A stretch of DNA of 64,000 nucleotides, taken from positions 1 through 64,000 of the forward strand of contig CAKULK010000006.1 in assembly GCA_934667275.1 (NCBI GenBank). The letters run 5' to 3'. The DNA is from an uncultured Bacteroidales bacterium. Lineage in GTDB: Bacteria > Bacteroidota > Bacteroidia > Bacteroidales > Paludibacteraceae. Numbering within the stretch: position 1 is the first letter of the stretch; every line of letters begins with the position of its first letter. Below the pieces are notes generated by a model. It worked only from the letters and a program-made list of their open reading frames with translations. It did no database searches and was not told the origin of the DNA. Shown here piece after piece: positions 34,003 to 42,800 of this stretch. The position numbers and the translations under genes are program-made.

Positions 34003-35118
34003 TTATTTACCGATAATTGTTTCTGCAATAAAGTTGGTCGCACAAGCGCGTTTGTAGTTTTCTACTGCGGCACGTTTGCTAGTATTGGCATAACAATACT
34101 CGCACTGATGCGGACACGTATTGTACTCACCTATATCTTTACTAACCATACAACCGCATAAGGTACGCTGCCCTTTGTCATGATTATCATTTTTTTTGAT
34201 ATAATATTTAGTTGTTTCAGGAATTAATTTCGCCCCTATTGGTAATACAGAGGCCTCTTGTTCTGCAAAAAGGGAAATCTGTTTGGGCTCTGCAATGTTA
34301 TGTATTTCCACATCAAGAAATCTCATCAGTTCTGTATCTTGATATGCACAGCGTACCATTAGGTCGTCATCCACACAACTATTTTTGATGATACCATATT
34401 TACCAAAAATCTCTTGCTCTCCACAAGTTGCAAGTTCAAAATTCCACCCAAGTTCTTTATTCATTGATGAAAGACGTGCTGCAAATTCTTCCATCATCCC
34501 TTGTGTCCATTCTATATAGTGAATATTGTTCTTGTCCAAATTGGATTTCACTTTTTTGTACGAAGCGATATCTGCAAAACTAAATACTAGTTTTTGTGTA
34601 TAGTCCTTTAGTTGATTGCCGATATTCCCAACTTTGCGAAGTAAGTCGTCAATTGTAATTGTATCAGTAAGCAGCATGGGGTCAAAACGCCATACCACAT
34701 GACCGGCACCTAATTCATCAACAAGTCTCTTAAAAGTGTCTATTCTAGTTTCAAGTGGGGGCACTTTTTCAAGACCTTCTTTTACATAGTCATTGAGGGT
34801 ATATTGTATATAACAGTTGATTTTTTTCTTATTTTGTCCTGCAATAACAGGGTGATTGAGCCAATTCAAATGTTTCAACAGAGGCTTGGGGTTTTTAGAC
34901 CAAAAGACAATAAAACGTGTATTCTGATAACTCACATAGGATTGCACTCCGTTAAACGGATTGGTCCACGCAGAATAACCAACCTCTAATCGATGAAAAA
35001 ACCAATCTGCATAAAAAGCAGGAATATCAGTACTTCTGCTCGCAGATACGATTTCAGGAGCCTGAGCTTCTACCCATTCTCCATTTTCTCGTTTTATCTT
35101 ACATTTTTTCCAAGCCAT
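34003..35118 (-). CDS. DUF1848 protein (radical-SAM-like)
   Basis: This 371-aa protein has the DUF1848 signature: 'APEIVSASRSTDIPAFYADW', 'VFWSKNPKPLLKHLNWL', 'HVVWRFDPMLLT' and the C-terminal cysteine cluster 'LCGCMVSKDIGEYNTCPHQC' followed by EYCYAN. The CPxxCxYCYA pattern suggests a 4Fe-4S cluster as in radical-SAM or spore-photoproduct-lyase-like enzymes, although it sits at the C-terminus. The function is unknown. Around residues 195-300 it is longer than typical members (about 300 aa). The start at 35118 (MAWKKC) is preferred over 35157. It is the first gene of the AT-rich cassette. Confidence 0.85.
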   Translation of the reverse strand: MAWKKCKIKRENGEWVEAQAPEIVSASRSTDIPAFYADWFFHRLEVGYSAWTNPFNGVQSYVSYQNTRFIVFWSKNPKPLLKHLNWLNHPVIAGQNKKKINCYIQYTLNDYVKEGLEKVPPLETRIDTFKRLVDELGAGHVVWRFDPMLLTDTITIDDLLRKVGNIGNQLKDYTQKLVFSFADIASYKKVKSNLDKNNIHYIEWTQGMMEEFAARLSSMNKELGWNFELATCGEQEIFGKYGIIKNSCVDDDLMVRCAYQDTELMRFLDVEIHNIAEPKQISLFAEQEASVLPIGAKLIPETTKYYIKKNDNHDKGQRTLCGCMVSKDIGEYNTCPHQCEYCYANTSKRAAVENYKRACATNFIAETIIGK

Positions 35119-35208
35119 AAATTTTCTATAAGATGCTGACACTGTAATTATTAACAATCACAATACAAGTGCAATTTATTGTCCCCGCATGCTTTTATAT
35201 CAATATAA

Positions 35209-35550
35209 TTATCCGTTTATATAGTTTCTATACAGCCACGCTTCATTGATATTGGTTTGTGTGCTGTCAATAGTCTGAATGGGTGAAAAGGATATGAGAT
35301 TGTTGGAGTAGCGCGTTAGGTATTGCAATGTCTCCACCGAATCCATCTGGCGTAACTCATGACGCACAATAGATGCAATCACTTTATACTCTTTGGGAGT
35401 ATATAGTTGCTTGAGTATGCTGAGTTTCTTTTCTGAATGTCTAACTCGCACTTTACCTTGTTCTATAGCAAGAATACCTAAACTGAGGCGTTCATTTATC
35501 TCAGGGCGAATATCAGCATAAATGATGCTGTATTGAAGATTATTTTCCAT
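35209..35550 (-). CDS. DUF3037 family protein
   Basis: The 113-aa protein begins 'MENNLQYSIIYADIRPEINE', followed by 'RLSLGILAI', the usual opening of DUF3037 proteins. These are commonly encoded next to a HipA-like kinase gene, as here. The start overlaps the kinase gene by 11 bp, indicating coupled translation. A partner or antitoxin-like role is inferred from this pairing only. Confidence 0.75.
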   Translation of the reverse strand: MENNLQYSIIYADIRPEINERLSLGILAIEQGKVRVRHSEKKLSILKQLYTPKEYKVIASIVRHELRQMDSVETLQYLTRYSNNLISFSPIQTIDSTQTNINEAWLYRNYING

Positions 35551-36343
35551 AGTTGCTGTTGGATTTCAAACATTCTACAAAATTATTCCATGTGGCACTT
35601 ACCCATTGCTCAGACAAAAGTTCATCTATCTTTGTGGCTACTTTGCTTGGTGGTACATTCCATTTTGGGGGTAATTGGAGAATGGCATTTTTATATCTTT
35701 GGCAACGTTTAATGCACATCTGATAGTTAGCCTCCAACCGCTGCACTAAAATTATCAACTGATTGTCTGAAACGGCTTTAACAATGTGAGCAAAAACATC
35801 TGCACAAAGGATACTATCTGTTTCGGTCAGTTGCGATAGCGGGAAATCAAAAGTAACATTGTTCAGTATGCCTCCATAGTCAATGGATATGAACTTGTCG
35901 TTCTCAATATTGTACAGCAGGTTCGCATTGTTGTACGTTCTATCCTCATTGGCACACCAGAAATCAAACAAGGCTATTTTGAGCAATTGGTAGAGGGTAT
36001 GCTTGTTGGCCGCAGTTTGCCGGAACGTAGTAGGCGTAATATCCATAACGCCATCTATCTTCTTAAAACCAATAGCAGGAGAAAAACTATGTTGCACATT
36101 TGTCGTAACCCAATGTGCAGGTTGTATGGTAACGATTGCCAACGGAGGCGTATCGATTTGCCATAATTCTGCAAAGGTTGTACCGATAAACTCACAGGCC
36201 AATTTGTATGCAATAGTTGCATTGGGACGCATATACTTGCAAATATACTGCTGTGTGTCCGAACATAACACCAAAACGGGAGCATCGCCAGTACTATACG
36301 TAACGGATATTTCTTGAATGCTATGTAAGTAAAGAATGTCCAT
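35540..36343 (-). CDS. HipA-like kinase domain protein
   Basis: The 267-aa protein shows a reduced HipA fold: 'YICKYMRPNATIAYKLACEF' (ATP-site lysine candidate), 'FDFWCANEDRTYNNANLLYN' (catalytic HxDR..N replaced by ANEDRT-NNAN) and 'FISIDYGGIL' (metal-binding D). This is the HipA_2-type small kinase that occurs with DUF3037. HipA kinases phosphorylate tRNA synthetases or other targets; the target here is unknown. The start at 36343 fits a promoter at 36361-36391; the longer frame to 36391 would overlap it. Confidence 0.75.
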   Translation of the reverse strand: MDILYLHSIQEISVTYSTGDAPVLVLCSDTQQYICKYMRPNATIAYKLACEFIGTTFAELWQIDTPPLAIVTIQPAHWVTTNVQHSFSPAIGFKKIDGVMDITPTTFRQTAANKHTLYQLLKIALFDFWCANEDRTYNNANLLYNIENDKFISIDYGGILNNVTFDFPLSQLTETDSILCADVFAHIVKAVSDNQLIILVQRLEANYQMCIKRCQRYKNAILQLPPKWNVPPSKVATKIDELLSEQWVSATWNNFVECLKSNSNYGK

Positions 36344-36360
36344 ACTACCACATTTTCGTG

Positions 36361-36391
36361 CAAAGATACACGTTTTTAAGCAAATATGCAA
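36361..36391 (-). promoter_or_regulatory. Promoter of the HipA/DUF3037 pair
   Basis: TATCTTTG (36361-36368) with TTGC (36388-36391) 19 bp upstream on the minus strand; the leader to 36343 is about 11 bases. Confidence 0.6.
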
Positions 36392-36397
36392 ATTGTA

Positions 36398-36741
36398 ATT
36401 AGAGATTAGAGATTAGAGATGCAAGGGCTGGTGGTAGGAAAGGTGGCTTATGGGTACGGTCAAAGTATTACGAAAGTATTCATATCTATCGGTTATGTTT
36501 CGCTTATGTATCGGTTATCTTATACGCAGGTATCGAGGAGAGATTAGAGAATAGGGAATAGGGGAAAGCGGGCGATACTAAGTATTGAGGGGTTCTACTC
36601 AGCCCACTGGGCTTCGTATCGCTACGAAAGCACCCCATTAAGCTCACGGGCTTAACAGGGACCCCGCAGGCACTCAGTACGCAAGCGTACCTGCCTTACG
36701 CTTCATGCCCTACTAAGAAACAATATGCATTGTGAAGATAA
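36398..36741. other. Repeat-rich spacer without a gene
   Basis: Contains ATTAGAG three times in tandem (36398-36420), the second copy of the 46-bp repeat (36622-36669) and a short dyad CAGTACGCAAGCGTACCTG (36676-36694). No credible frame. Confidence 0.4.
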
Positions 36742-36831
36742 GCCCAATGGGACAAATAAGACGAATTAGGCAAATAGGGCGGATGGGGCGAATAAGTTCG
36801 ATGGGGCGAATCCATCTAATAAGTCTAATAA
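36742..36831. repeat. Ten 9-bp tandem units
   Basis: Units GCCCAATGG, GACAAATAA, GACGAATTA, GGCAAATAG, GGCGGATGG, GGCGAATAA, GTTCGATGG, GGCGAATCC, ATCTAATAA, GTCTAATAA: consensus roughly GNCNAATAR. It creates low-complexity frames in several directions that are not genes. Confidence 0.75.
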
Positions 36832-36973
36832 GAGCCGTTGTAAGGCAGTCGAATAGGGCTGTCTTACAACGGCAAACAATTACACATTGCGCCATGCTAC
36901 GGATTGGAGGGTGGCTTAGGAGGCGGTGGAAGGTGGCTATAAGGTTACTATAAGGTTACGGATTGGAGGGTGG

Positions 36974-38203
36974 CTATAGTGCTACGGATTGCAGTTCGGC
37001 GAGGGCGGTGTAGTAATCGCGTTGGGCGGCGAGGGCTTGGGCGGTGGCGTCGTAGTAGATGGAGAGTTCCATCATATACTCGAGCATTGAGATTTGCCCT
37101 GCCTGCAGGGCTTGGAGGAGCAGGTCGGCACTGTTGGTCATCCGCAATGCGTCGTGGTAGCCCTGCCATGTCTTTTGCAGCCCCATGACGGCGGCATACT
37201 GCGTCCGCAAGGTGGAAAGGAAGAGTTGTTTCTGCTCATCGGCACGCAGTTGCGCAGCCATCGCCGACGCTTTGGCTTGGCGCACACGGTGCGCGTTCTG
37301 CCAGAGCGGCACCGACACTCCGACGGACAGACCCTGGTAGTAATCGCCGGAAAGACCCTCGGTCATATAGCCCACTTTCAGTTCCGGCAACCACTCTGCC
37401 TTGCTCAGCCGCGCATCTGCGTTTGCCACCTCCACCTGCTGCCGGACATACTGCAACATCGGGCTTCGGTTCTCCGCCTCAGCATACCATGCCTCGAAGT
37501 CGGCAGGTGGCAGCACGGCAGCAAACACACTGTCGTTAAGCGCGATAGCCTCGCCTCCGTTGAGCGACGACAACTGCTCAAGCAGGGTGTTCCGCTCGGT
37601 CATCAGGCGTTGATACTCGCCCTGTGCGGTTGCCAGATTGAGGCGCACCTTGTTGTATTCCAACGCATTGGCATTGCCGGCGTCGAACTTCTGCTGATAG
37701 GCTTCCGCCAGGGTCTGCGCGTGCGACAGCCGCTTGCCGTACTCGTGCAACATCGCATTGCAATAGACGATGTTGATACAGGTCTGTTGCGCCTGCAGCA
37801 AGACCGCCGTGCGCTCCACCTTACACCTCAGTTCGGCACTCAGGTCCTGCTTTTTTGCCAGCCGCGCCTGATAACCGAACACTTGGCTCAGCGGCAGCGA
37901 CTGCGACACCGACACGTCCATACGCTGCCCCAACGCATTGCTGCCCCAGAGATAGTTGAACTCCACCTCCGGATTGGAAGGCACTATACCCACATGGTTG
38001 GCTTCTTTCTCCGCCTCCACCTCTTGTTGCAAAGCACGGAGAGATGTGTTGTTCCGCTCTATCTCGGGCAGAATCGCTCCCCAGTCTTGCGCGTAGGAAC
38101 AAGGAGCAAAGAGCAAGGAACAAAGAATAAGGAGTAAGGAACAAGGAGCAAGGAACAAGGAACAAGGAGCAAGGAATGATTTACGTATCTTCTTCATAGC
38201 CAT
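36974..38203 (-). CDS. TolC-family outer-membrane efflux protein
   Basis: This 409-aa protein has a signal peptide and the OEP layout: long amphipathic helices with 'EIERNNTSLRALQQEVEAEK', 'VSQSLPLSQVFGYQARLAKK', 'KVGYMTEGLSGDYYQGLSVG' and a C-terminal helix '...AQRDYYTALAELQSVAL'. It would form the outer-membrane channel for the CzcA-like pump encoded just upstream (2-bp gap). The signal peptide (about 8-38) is coded by near-tandem copies of TTCCTTGCTCCTTGT, giving 'FLAPCSLFLAPCSLLLILCS'. Its 3' end is duplicated at 29340 and, in part, at 25935. Confidence 0.85.
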   Translation of the reverse strand: MAMKKIRKSFLAPCSLFLAPCSLLLILCSLLFAPCSYAQDWGAILPEIERNNTSLRALQQEVEAEKEANHVGIVPSNPEVEFNYLWGSNALGQRMDVSVSQSLPLSQVFGYQARLAKKQDLSAELRCKVERTAVLLQAQQTCINIVYCNAMLHEYGKRLSHAQTLAEAYQQKFDAGNANALEYNKVRLNLATAQGEYQRLMTERNTLLEQLSSLNGGEAIALNDSVFAAVLPPADFEAWYAEAENRSPMLQYVRQQVEVANADARLSKAEWLPELKVGYMTEGLSGDYYQGLSVGVSVPLWQNAHRVRQAKASAMAAQLRADEQKQLFLSTLRTQYAAVMGLQKTWQGYHDALRMTNSADLLLQALQAGQISMLEYMMELSIYYDATAQALAAQRDYYTALAELQSVAL

Positions 38204-38205
38204 AT

Positions 38206-41200
38206 CTATTTATTGTCGTTGGTATGCGGGTGTTTTGCCTCGACCAACGAATACATTATCGGAATAATAAACCCATTAAGCAGCGTGGAGGAGAGCAGTC
38301 CACAGAGAATGACTTTCGCCATCGGGCTCTGTATCTCGTTGCCGGGGAGGTCTCCGCCGAGAGCCAGCGGTATAAGCGAAAGTGCCGTTGTCAAGGCGGT
38401 CATCAGTATCGGGTTCAAGCGGTCTGCCGAGCCGCGCATGATACGCTCGTGCAATGGCACTCCCTCGTGCGAGAGGTCGTTGTAGCGTTCTATGAGCAAC
38501 ATACCGTTGCGCGTGGCGATACCGAAAAGCGAGATAAATCCAATCAGGGCAGGGATACTCAGCACGCTTCCGTCCAACGCCACAGCCAACACGCCGCCCA
38601 TCAGTGCCAAAGGCAGGTTGCACAATACCACCGCCGCCTGACGCATATCCTTGAACTGGAAGAACAGCAGCAGGAATATCACTATCAACGCACCCACCAT
38701 CGCCAGCGCAATCGTCCGCGAGGCTTTTTCCTCGCTCTCGAACTGTCCGCCGTACTCGATATGGTAGCCCTCAGGCAGCGTAATCTGCTCGTTGATAATC
38801 TGTTGTATGTCGTTCACGGCGCCGCGCAGGTCGCCGTTGGTAACGTTAGCCGAGACCACTAATTTCCGGCACACGTTCTCTCGGTTGATGGTGTTCGGTC
38901 CCATCGCCGACCGCACGTCTGCCAATGCCGACAGGGGGACAGCCGCCGTGGCGGTAGAGATACAGATGTCGCGTATATCGTCCATCATCGCCCGCTCTGC
39001 GGGGTTGAGTCGCACCACAAGGTCAAAGGCTTTGCTTCCCTCATACACCTGCGAGACCACACTTCCGCCCAACAGCACATCTATCTGCTCGCCAAACTCG
39101 GCAGGCGAGATACCATACCGCGCCAACATATCGCGGCGGGGAGTGATGAGCAACTGCGGGCGTTCCACCTGCTGCTCCACATTCAAGTCCGCCACACCGT
39201 CCACATTCGCGATAGCCGTTTTTATCTGATTACCAATCTGATACATCTTGTTCAGGTCGGTGCCGAACACCTTGATGGCGATGTTGGACTGCGTACCCGA
39301 GAGCATAGCATCGATACGGTGGGAGATGGGTTGCCCTATCTCGAGGTTCACTCCCGACAAGACACTCATCTTTTGGCGTATCTCCGCCATCACTTCCTCT
39401 TTGGAGCGGTCTTTCAGCATAAACGGAGCCTCTATCTCGGAGGTGTTCACGCCTAAAGCATGTTCGTCCAATTCGGCACGTCCGGTCTTGCGTGCCACCG
39501 TTTTAATCTCCGGCACCGACAGCAATATCTCCTCTGCCTTGCGTCCTATGGCGTCCGATTCCTCCAACGAGACACCCGGCAGTGTGCTGACGTTGATAGT
39601 GAACGAACCCTCGTTGAAGCCCGGCAGGAAACTGTGTCCGAAGAAACAGAACGCCACCGCCGCTGCCACAAACAGCGAGAAAGTAACGCCCAACACCGTC
39701 TTCTTGTATGCCAACGCGCCCGCCAACGCCTTTGTATAGACCTTGCGCAATCCTTGTACCAATCGGGGTTCACGGTCAGCGTGTCGCATAGCATGCTCCG
39801 TGCCGAGCAGGTAGGAACACAGCACCGGCGTCAGAGTCAGCGCGACCAATGTGGAGGCAAACAGCGACACGATAAACGCCACGCCGAGGGGTGCCAACAT
39901 ACGCCCCTCCATGCCCGAAAGCAGGAACAGCGGCACGAAACTGACCACGATGATGAAAGTGGAGTTGATAACCGGCAGGCGCACCTCGCGCGAGGCATTG
40001 TACACCACTTCGCGCACTGACAATCGTTGCTCCTTAGGCAGCAAAGCATTCTGCCTGAGGTGTTTATATACGTTCTCCACGTCCACTATCGCGTCGTCCA
40101 CAAGCGAGCCAATCGCAATCGCCATACCGCCGATACTCATCGTGTTGATATTCAGTCCGAAGACACGCATGACCAATATCGTGATGAGCAACGACATCGG
40201 TATCGAGACCAACGAGATGAGTGTCGTCCGCCCGTTCTGCAAGAAGATAAACAGCACCAATATAACGAACAGCGCGCCCTCCCAGAGAGACTTCTTGATG
40301 TTTCCTATCGAGCCGTCGATAAAGTCCTTCTGGCGGAAGATATCGGTCGAAACCACCACGTCCTGAGGCAGTTGCGCCTTCAGTTCCTCCACCGCTTTGT
40401 CCAAATGTTCGGTCAGTTCGATGGTGCTGGTGTTCGGCTGTTTGGTTACGGTCAGCAGCACAGCGGGTTTCCCCTCCACCGACGCCAGACCCAACTTGGG
40501 CGTTTGCGAACCTATCGCCACCGTAGCCACTTGCTCCAAACGTACCGTTCCGCCGTCGGTGGTAGGCACAGCCACCTGCGCCAACAGGTCGAGGTCATTC
40601 GTCGAGAGCGCACCACGGATAATGTACTCGTTGCCATATTCGTACAACACTCCGCCCGACGCGTTTTGGTTCATGCCGCGCACCGCCGCCATCAGGTCGT
40701 CTAACGCCACACGGTATGTGCGCATACGGTTGGGGTCTATCTGTATCTGATATTCGCGTATGTCGCCGCCCATCACAGCCACCTGCGCCACGCCGCCCGT
40801 CGAGAGCAGGCGCGGGCGTATCGTCCAGTCGGCTATGGTGCGCAACTGCTCCTGCGTGGTCGCCGAGTCGGCGGTCAGACCGATAATCAGCACCTCACCG
40901 AGGATAGACGACTGCGGACCCAATATAGGTCTGCCCGCGTATGCAGGCAACGACTCCGACACCGTCGCCAATTTCTCGCTCACTATCTGTCGGGCGCGGT
41001 AGATGTCCGTCCCCCAGTCGAACTCCACCCAAACGACGGAGAAACCGGTGGTGGACGACGAGCGCACGCGCCTGACATCGGTAGCACCGTTCACCGCCGT
41101 CTCTATCGGGAAAGTTACCAAGCGTTCCACCTCCTCGGGCGCCATACCCGTGGCTTCGGTCATCACCACCACGGTGGGCGCGTTCAGGTCGGGGAACACA

Positions 41201-41310
41201 TCCACGTCCATCTCTTGCACGTTGTACAGCCCCGCGCACAGGATAATCAGTGCCGCCACCACAATGGCAAGCCGGTTCTTCAACGCAAAATCAATAATTT
41301 TATTCAGCAT
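38206..41310 (-). CDS. czcA: CzcA/CusA-type RND efflux pump
   Basis: This 1034-aa protein has twelve predicted membrane segments and two periplasmic loops. Landmarks are 'MDVDVFPDLNAPTVVVMTEA', 'FPIETAVNGATDVRRVRSSS', the TM4 proton-relay motif 'GSLVDDAIVDVENVYKHL', 'SGMEGRMLAPLGVAF' and 'GIATRNGMLLIERY'. The DD..D.E arrangement is that of heavy-metal RND pumps. It works with the TolC-like protein downstream and the adaptor encoded at 48507-49718, exporting metal cations (Cu, Ag, Zn, Co or Cd; not decidable here). The start at 41310 is the first ATG. The esterase gene ends 21 bp upstream. Confidence 0.9.
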   Translation of the reverse strand: MLNKIIDFALKNRLAIVVAALIILCAGLYNVQEMDVDVFPDLNAPTVVVMTEATGMAPEEVERLVTFPIETAVNGATDVRRVRSSSTTGFSVVWVEFDWGTDIYRARQIVSEKLATVSESLPAYAGRPILGPQSSILGEVLIIGLTADSATTQEQLRTIADWTIRPRLLSTGGVAQVAVMGGDIREYQIQIDPNRMRTYRVALDDLMAAVRGMNQNASGGVLYEYGNEYIIRGALSTNDLDLLAQVAVPTTDGGTVRLEQVATVAIGSQTPKLGLASVEGKPAVLLTVTKQPNTSTIELTEHLDKAVEELKAQLPQDVVVSTDIFRQKDFIDGSIGNIKKSLWEGALFVILVLFIFLQNGRTTLISLVSIPMSLLITILVMRVFGLNINTMSIGGMAIAIGSLVDDAIVDVENVYKHLRQNALLPKEQRLSVREVVYNASREVRLPVINSTFIIVVSFVPLFLLSGMEGRMLAPLGVAFIVSLFASTLVALTLTPVLCSYLLGTEHAMRHADREPRLVQGLRKVYTKALAGALAYKKTVLGVTFSLFVAAAVAFCFFGHSFLPGFNEGSFTINVSTLPGVSLEESDAIGRKAEEILLSVPEIKTVARKTGRAELDEHALGVNTSEIEAPFMLKDRSKEEVMAEIRQKMSVLSGVNLEIGQPISHRIDAMLSGTQSNIAIKVFGTDLNKMYQIGNQIKTAIANVDGVADLNVEQQVERPQLLITPRRDMLARYGISPAEFGEQIDVLLGGSVVSQVYEGSKAFDLVVRLNPAERAMMDDIRDICISTATAAVPLSALADVRSAMGPNTINRENVCRKLVVSANVTNGDLRGAVNDIQQIINEQITLPEGYHIEYGGQFESEEKASRTIALAMVGALIVIFLLLFFQFKDMRQAAVVLCNLPLALMGGVLAVALDGSVLSIPALIGFISLFGIATRNGMLLIERYNDLSHEGVPLHERIMRGSADRLNPILMTALTTALSLIPLALGGDLPGNEIQSPMAKVILCGLLSSTLLNGFIIPIMYSLVEAKHPHTNDNK

Positions 41311-41331
41311 ACACAAATACTTTTATTTCAC

Positions 41332-42180
41332 TCAAAATACCACTTTCTTTCCCTTGTGGATATACACACCATGGCTCAGCGGTGCGGCGAATCGCCGTCC
41401 CGACAGGTCATACCACCCCTCGTCTGTTGCGTTGATAGGGGATATTGTCAGACCGGTGGTCTGTCCCCGCTTGTGGCTGAACACCCAGCCCAGACGCACT
41501 GCGGAATAACTCTGAATACAGGTCATTTCGTGTGTCCAACCCGCTACGGTTTCATACCTAACCTCATCGCCCAGACTCTCTAACTGAGTGATAAAAGTCT
41601 CAAGCGTTGTCCGTACATCGCTGCCCATTATCTTGTCTGCAAGCCCCATCACGGTATAGACGGGTGTTGTCGCCACATTCTCTGCGCTCATACCCTTCGG
41701 ATTACCGGCACAGGGCATAGCCGCAGCAAAATAGCAGGGATAGAGAGAAAGCATTTTCCATGTTCCCGTTCCGCCCATGCTGCCACCGAAGATATAGATA
41801 CGTGCCGTGTCTGCCGCCTCTTGCTGCACCACATAATCAAGCAAGCGTTTCACATCGCTTGCCATACCGCCCCAACCTTTGGTTCGGTTGCTGCACTGCG
41901 GCACTACAAAGACGGCAGGCATGGCTTGCTGCACGAGGTAGCGGGCAATCGAGTCTATCCCCGGTTCGCCCATCTGTGTCTCGTTGTCCGTGCCGCAACT
42001 GCTGCCGCCGTGCAGATAAATGACCAACATCGGTTTCTCGCCCTCTATCCGCATTTGCCGGTAAGACAGCACCAAGCCATCACCCAACGGCAGTTGTTCT
42101 TTACTGAATGTCCGCTCGGTCTGTGCTGTAGCCCCAAGACTCAACAGGCACATTAATACCAATACTATCTGTTTCATCAT
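41332..42180 (-). CDS. Secreted alpha/beta-hydrolase (PHB-depolymerase/esterase-like)
   Basis: This 282-aa protein has a signal peptide (MMKQIVLVLMCLLSLGATAQ), 'LVIYLHGGSSCGTDNE' (oxyanion region), nucleophile elbow 'IFGGSMGGTGTW' and a late histidine 'GWTHEMTCIQSYS'. The last 40 residues ('WYDLSGRRFAAPLSHGVYIH') form a type IX-like C-terminal sorting tail, so it is probably secreted or surface-attached. Its ATG overlaps the sigma-factor stop (ATGATGA). The substrate is unknown. Confidence 0.75.
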   Translation of the reverse strand: MMKQIVLVLMCLLSLGATAQTERTFSKEQLPLGDGLVLSYRQMRIEGEKPMLVIYLHGGSSCGTDNETQMGEPGIDSIARYLVQQAMPAVFVVPQCSNRTKGWGGMASDVKRLLDYVVQQEAADTARIYIFGGSMGGTGTWKMLSLYPCYFAAAMPCAGNPKGMSAENVATTPVYTVMGLADKIMGSDVRTTLETFITQLESLGDEVRYETVAGWTHEMTCIQSYSAVRLGWVFSHKRGQTTGLTISPINATDEGWYDLSGRRFAAPLSHGVYIHKGKKVVF

Positions 42181-42791
42181 TCCAAAAACAAATCATCGTT
42201 TGCAAATTCTGCCCAATCATCCGAGGCATACACTATCTCCGCCGTTGCAGACTGGTTCTCGTATTGTCCCCAAGCAATACCGAGAGTAAGCACCAAAAGC
42301 ACCGATGACACCATCGCCGTCATCCAACCGCTTATTTTGCGTTTCGCCAGACTATAGTTGGTTTTTGCCGCCCCTACCGTCGATTGCGTGATTTGTGCTA
42401 TCTCTTCATAGGACATATCCTCATGATAGCGCAGGTTAAATATCGCCCGTTGCGTAGGCGGCAGGCGCAATATGGTCTGCTCCAAGCGTGCCAACAATTC
42501 CTGCCCCGGCTCTATCTCAGGTTCACTGTGTAACGATTGCAATACAGACTCATCTACACCATCTATCGACTCCGAGGGATGTTCGTTGCGGAGCCACATA
42601 TAGGCGCAGTTGGTTGCCACACGATACAGATACGCCCGCTCGGAGGACTGCTCGCGCAGTTCTCCGATATGGGTGCATACCTGCAGCCACGTGTTTTGCA
42701 GCACGTCTTTGGCGTCCTCGCTGTTGCGAAGCATACGCCTCAGATAGCGGTACAGGGGCTGGTTATATGTCTTGACAAGTCGGTCAATCAT
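42177..42791 (-). CDS. ECF sigma factor with a C-terminal membrane segment
   Basis: This 204-aa protein has sigma-70 region 2 at about 3-70 ('PLYRYLRRMLRNSEDAKDVL', 'RAYLYRVATNCAYMWL') and region 4 at about 95-150 ('LPPTQRAIFNLRYHEDMSYE', 'EIAQITQSTVGAAKT'). Unusually, a hydrophobic span follows at about 156-174 ('GWMTAMVSSVLLVLTLGIAW'), then some 30 residues that would lie in the periplasm. Most ECF factors end after region 4 and are held by a separate anti-sigma protein; this looks like a sigma factor fused to a reduced membrane anchor. It follows the Spy-like gene by 9 bp, suggesting an envelope-stress circuit. No separate anti-sigma gene is seen nearby. Confidence 0.85.
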   Translation of the reverse strand: MIDRLVKTYNQPLYRYLRRMLRNSEDAKDVLQNTWLQVCTHIGELREQSSERAYLYRVATNCAYMWLRNEHPSESIDGVDESVLQSLHSEPEIEPGQELLARLEQTILRLPPTQRAIFNLRYHEDMSYEEIAQITQSTVGAAKTNYSLAKRKISGWMTAMVSSVLLVLTLGIAWGQYENQSATAEIVYASDDWAEFANDDLFLE

Positions 42792-42800
42792 CGTTCTCGC

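Noticed and set aside
36713..36895. 60-codon frame with repeated RPI/LIR motifs
   Set aside because: It is the translation of the 9-bp tandem array; no start signal or family.
37094..38137. 347-codon plus-strand frame opposite tolC
   Set aside because: Antisense shadow of a conserved efflux gene; no recognisable motif.
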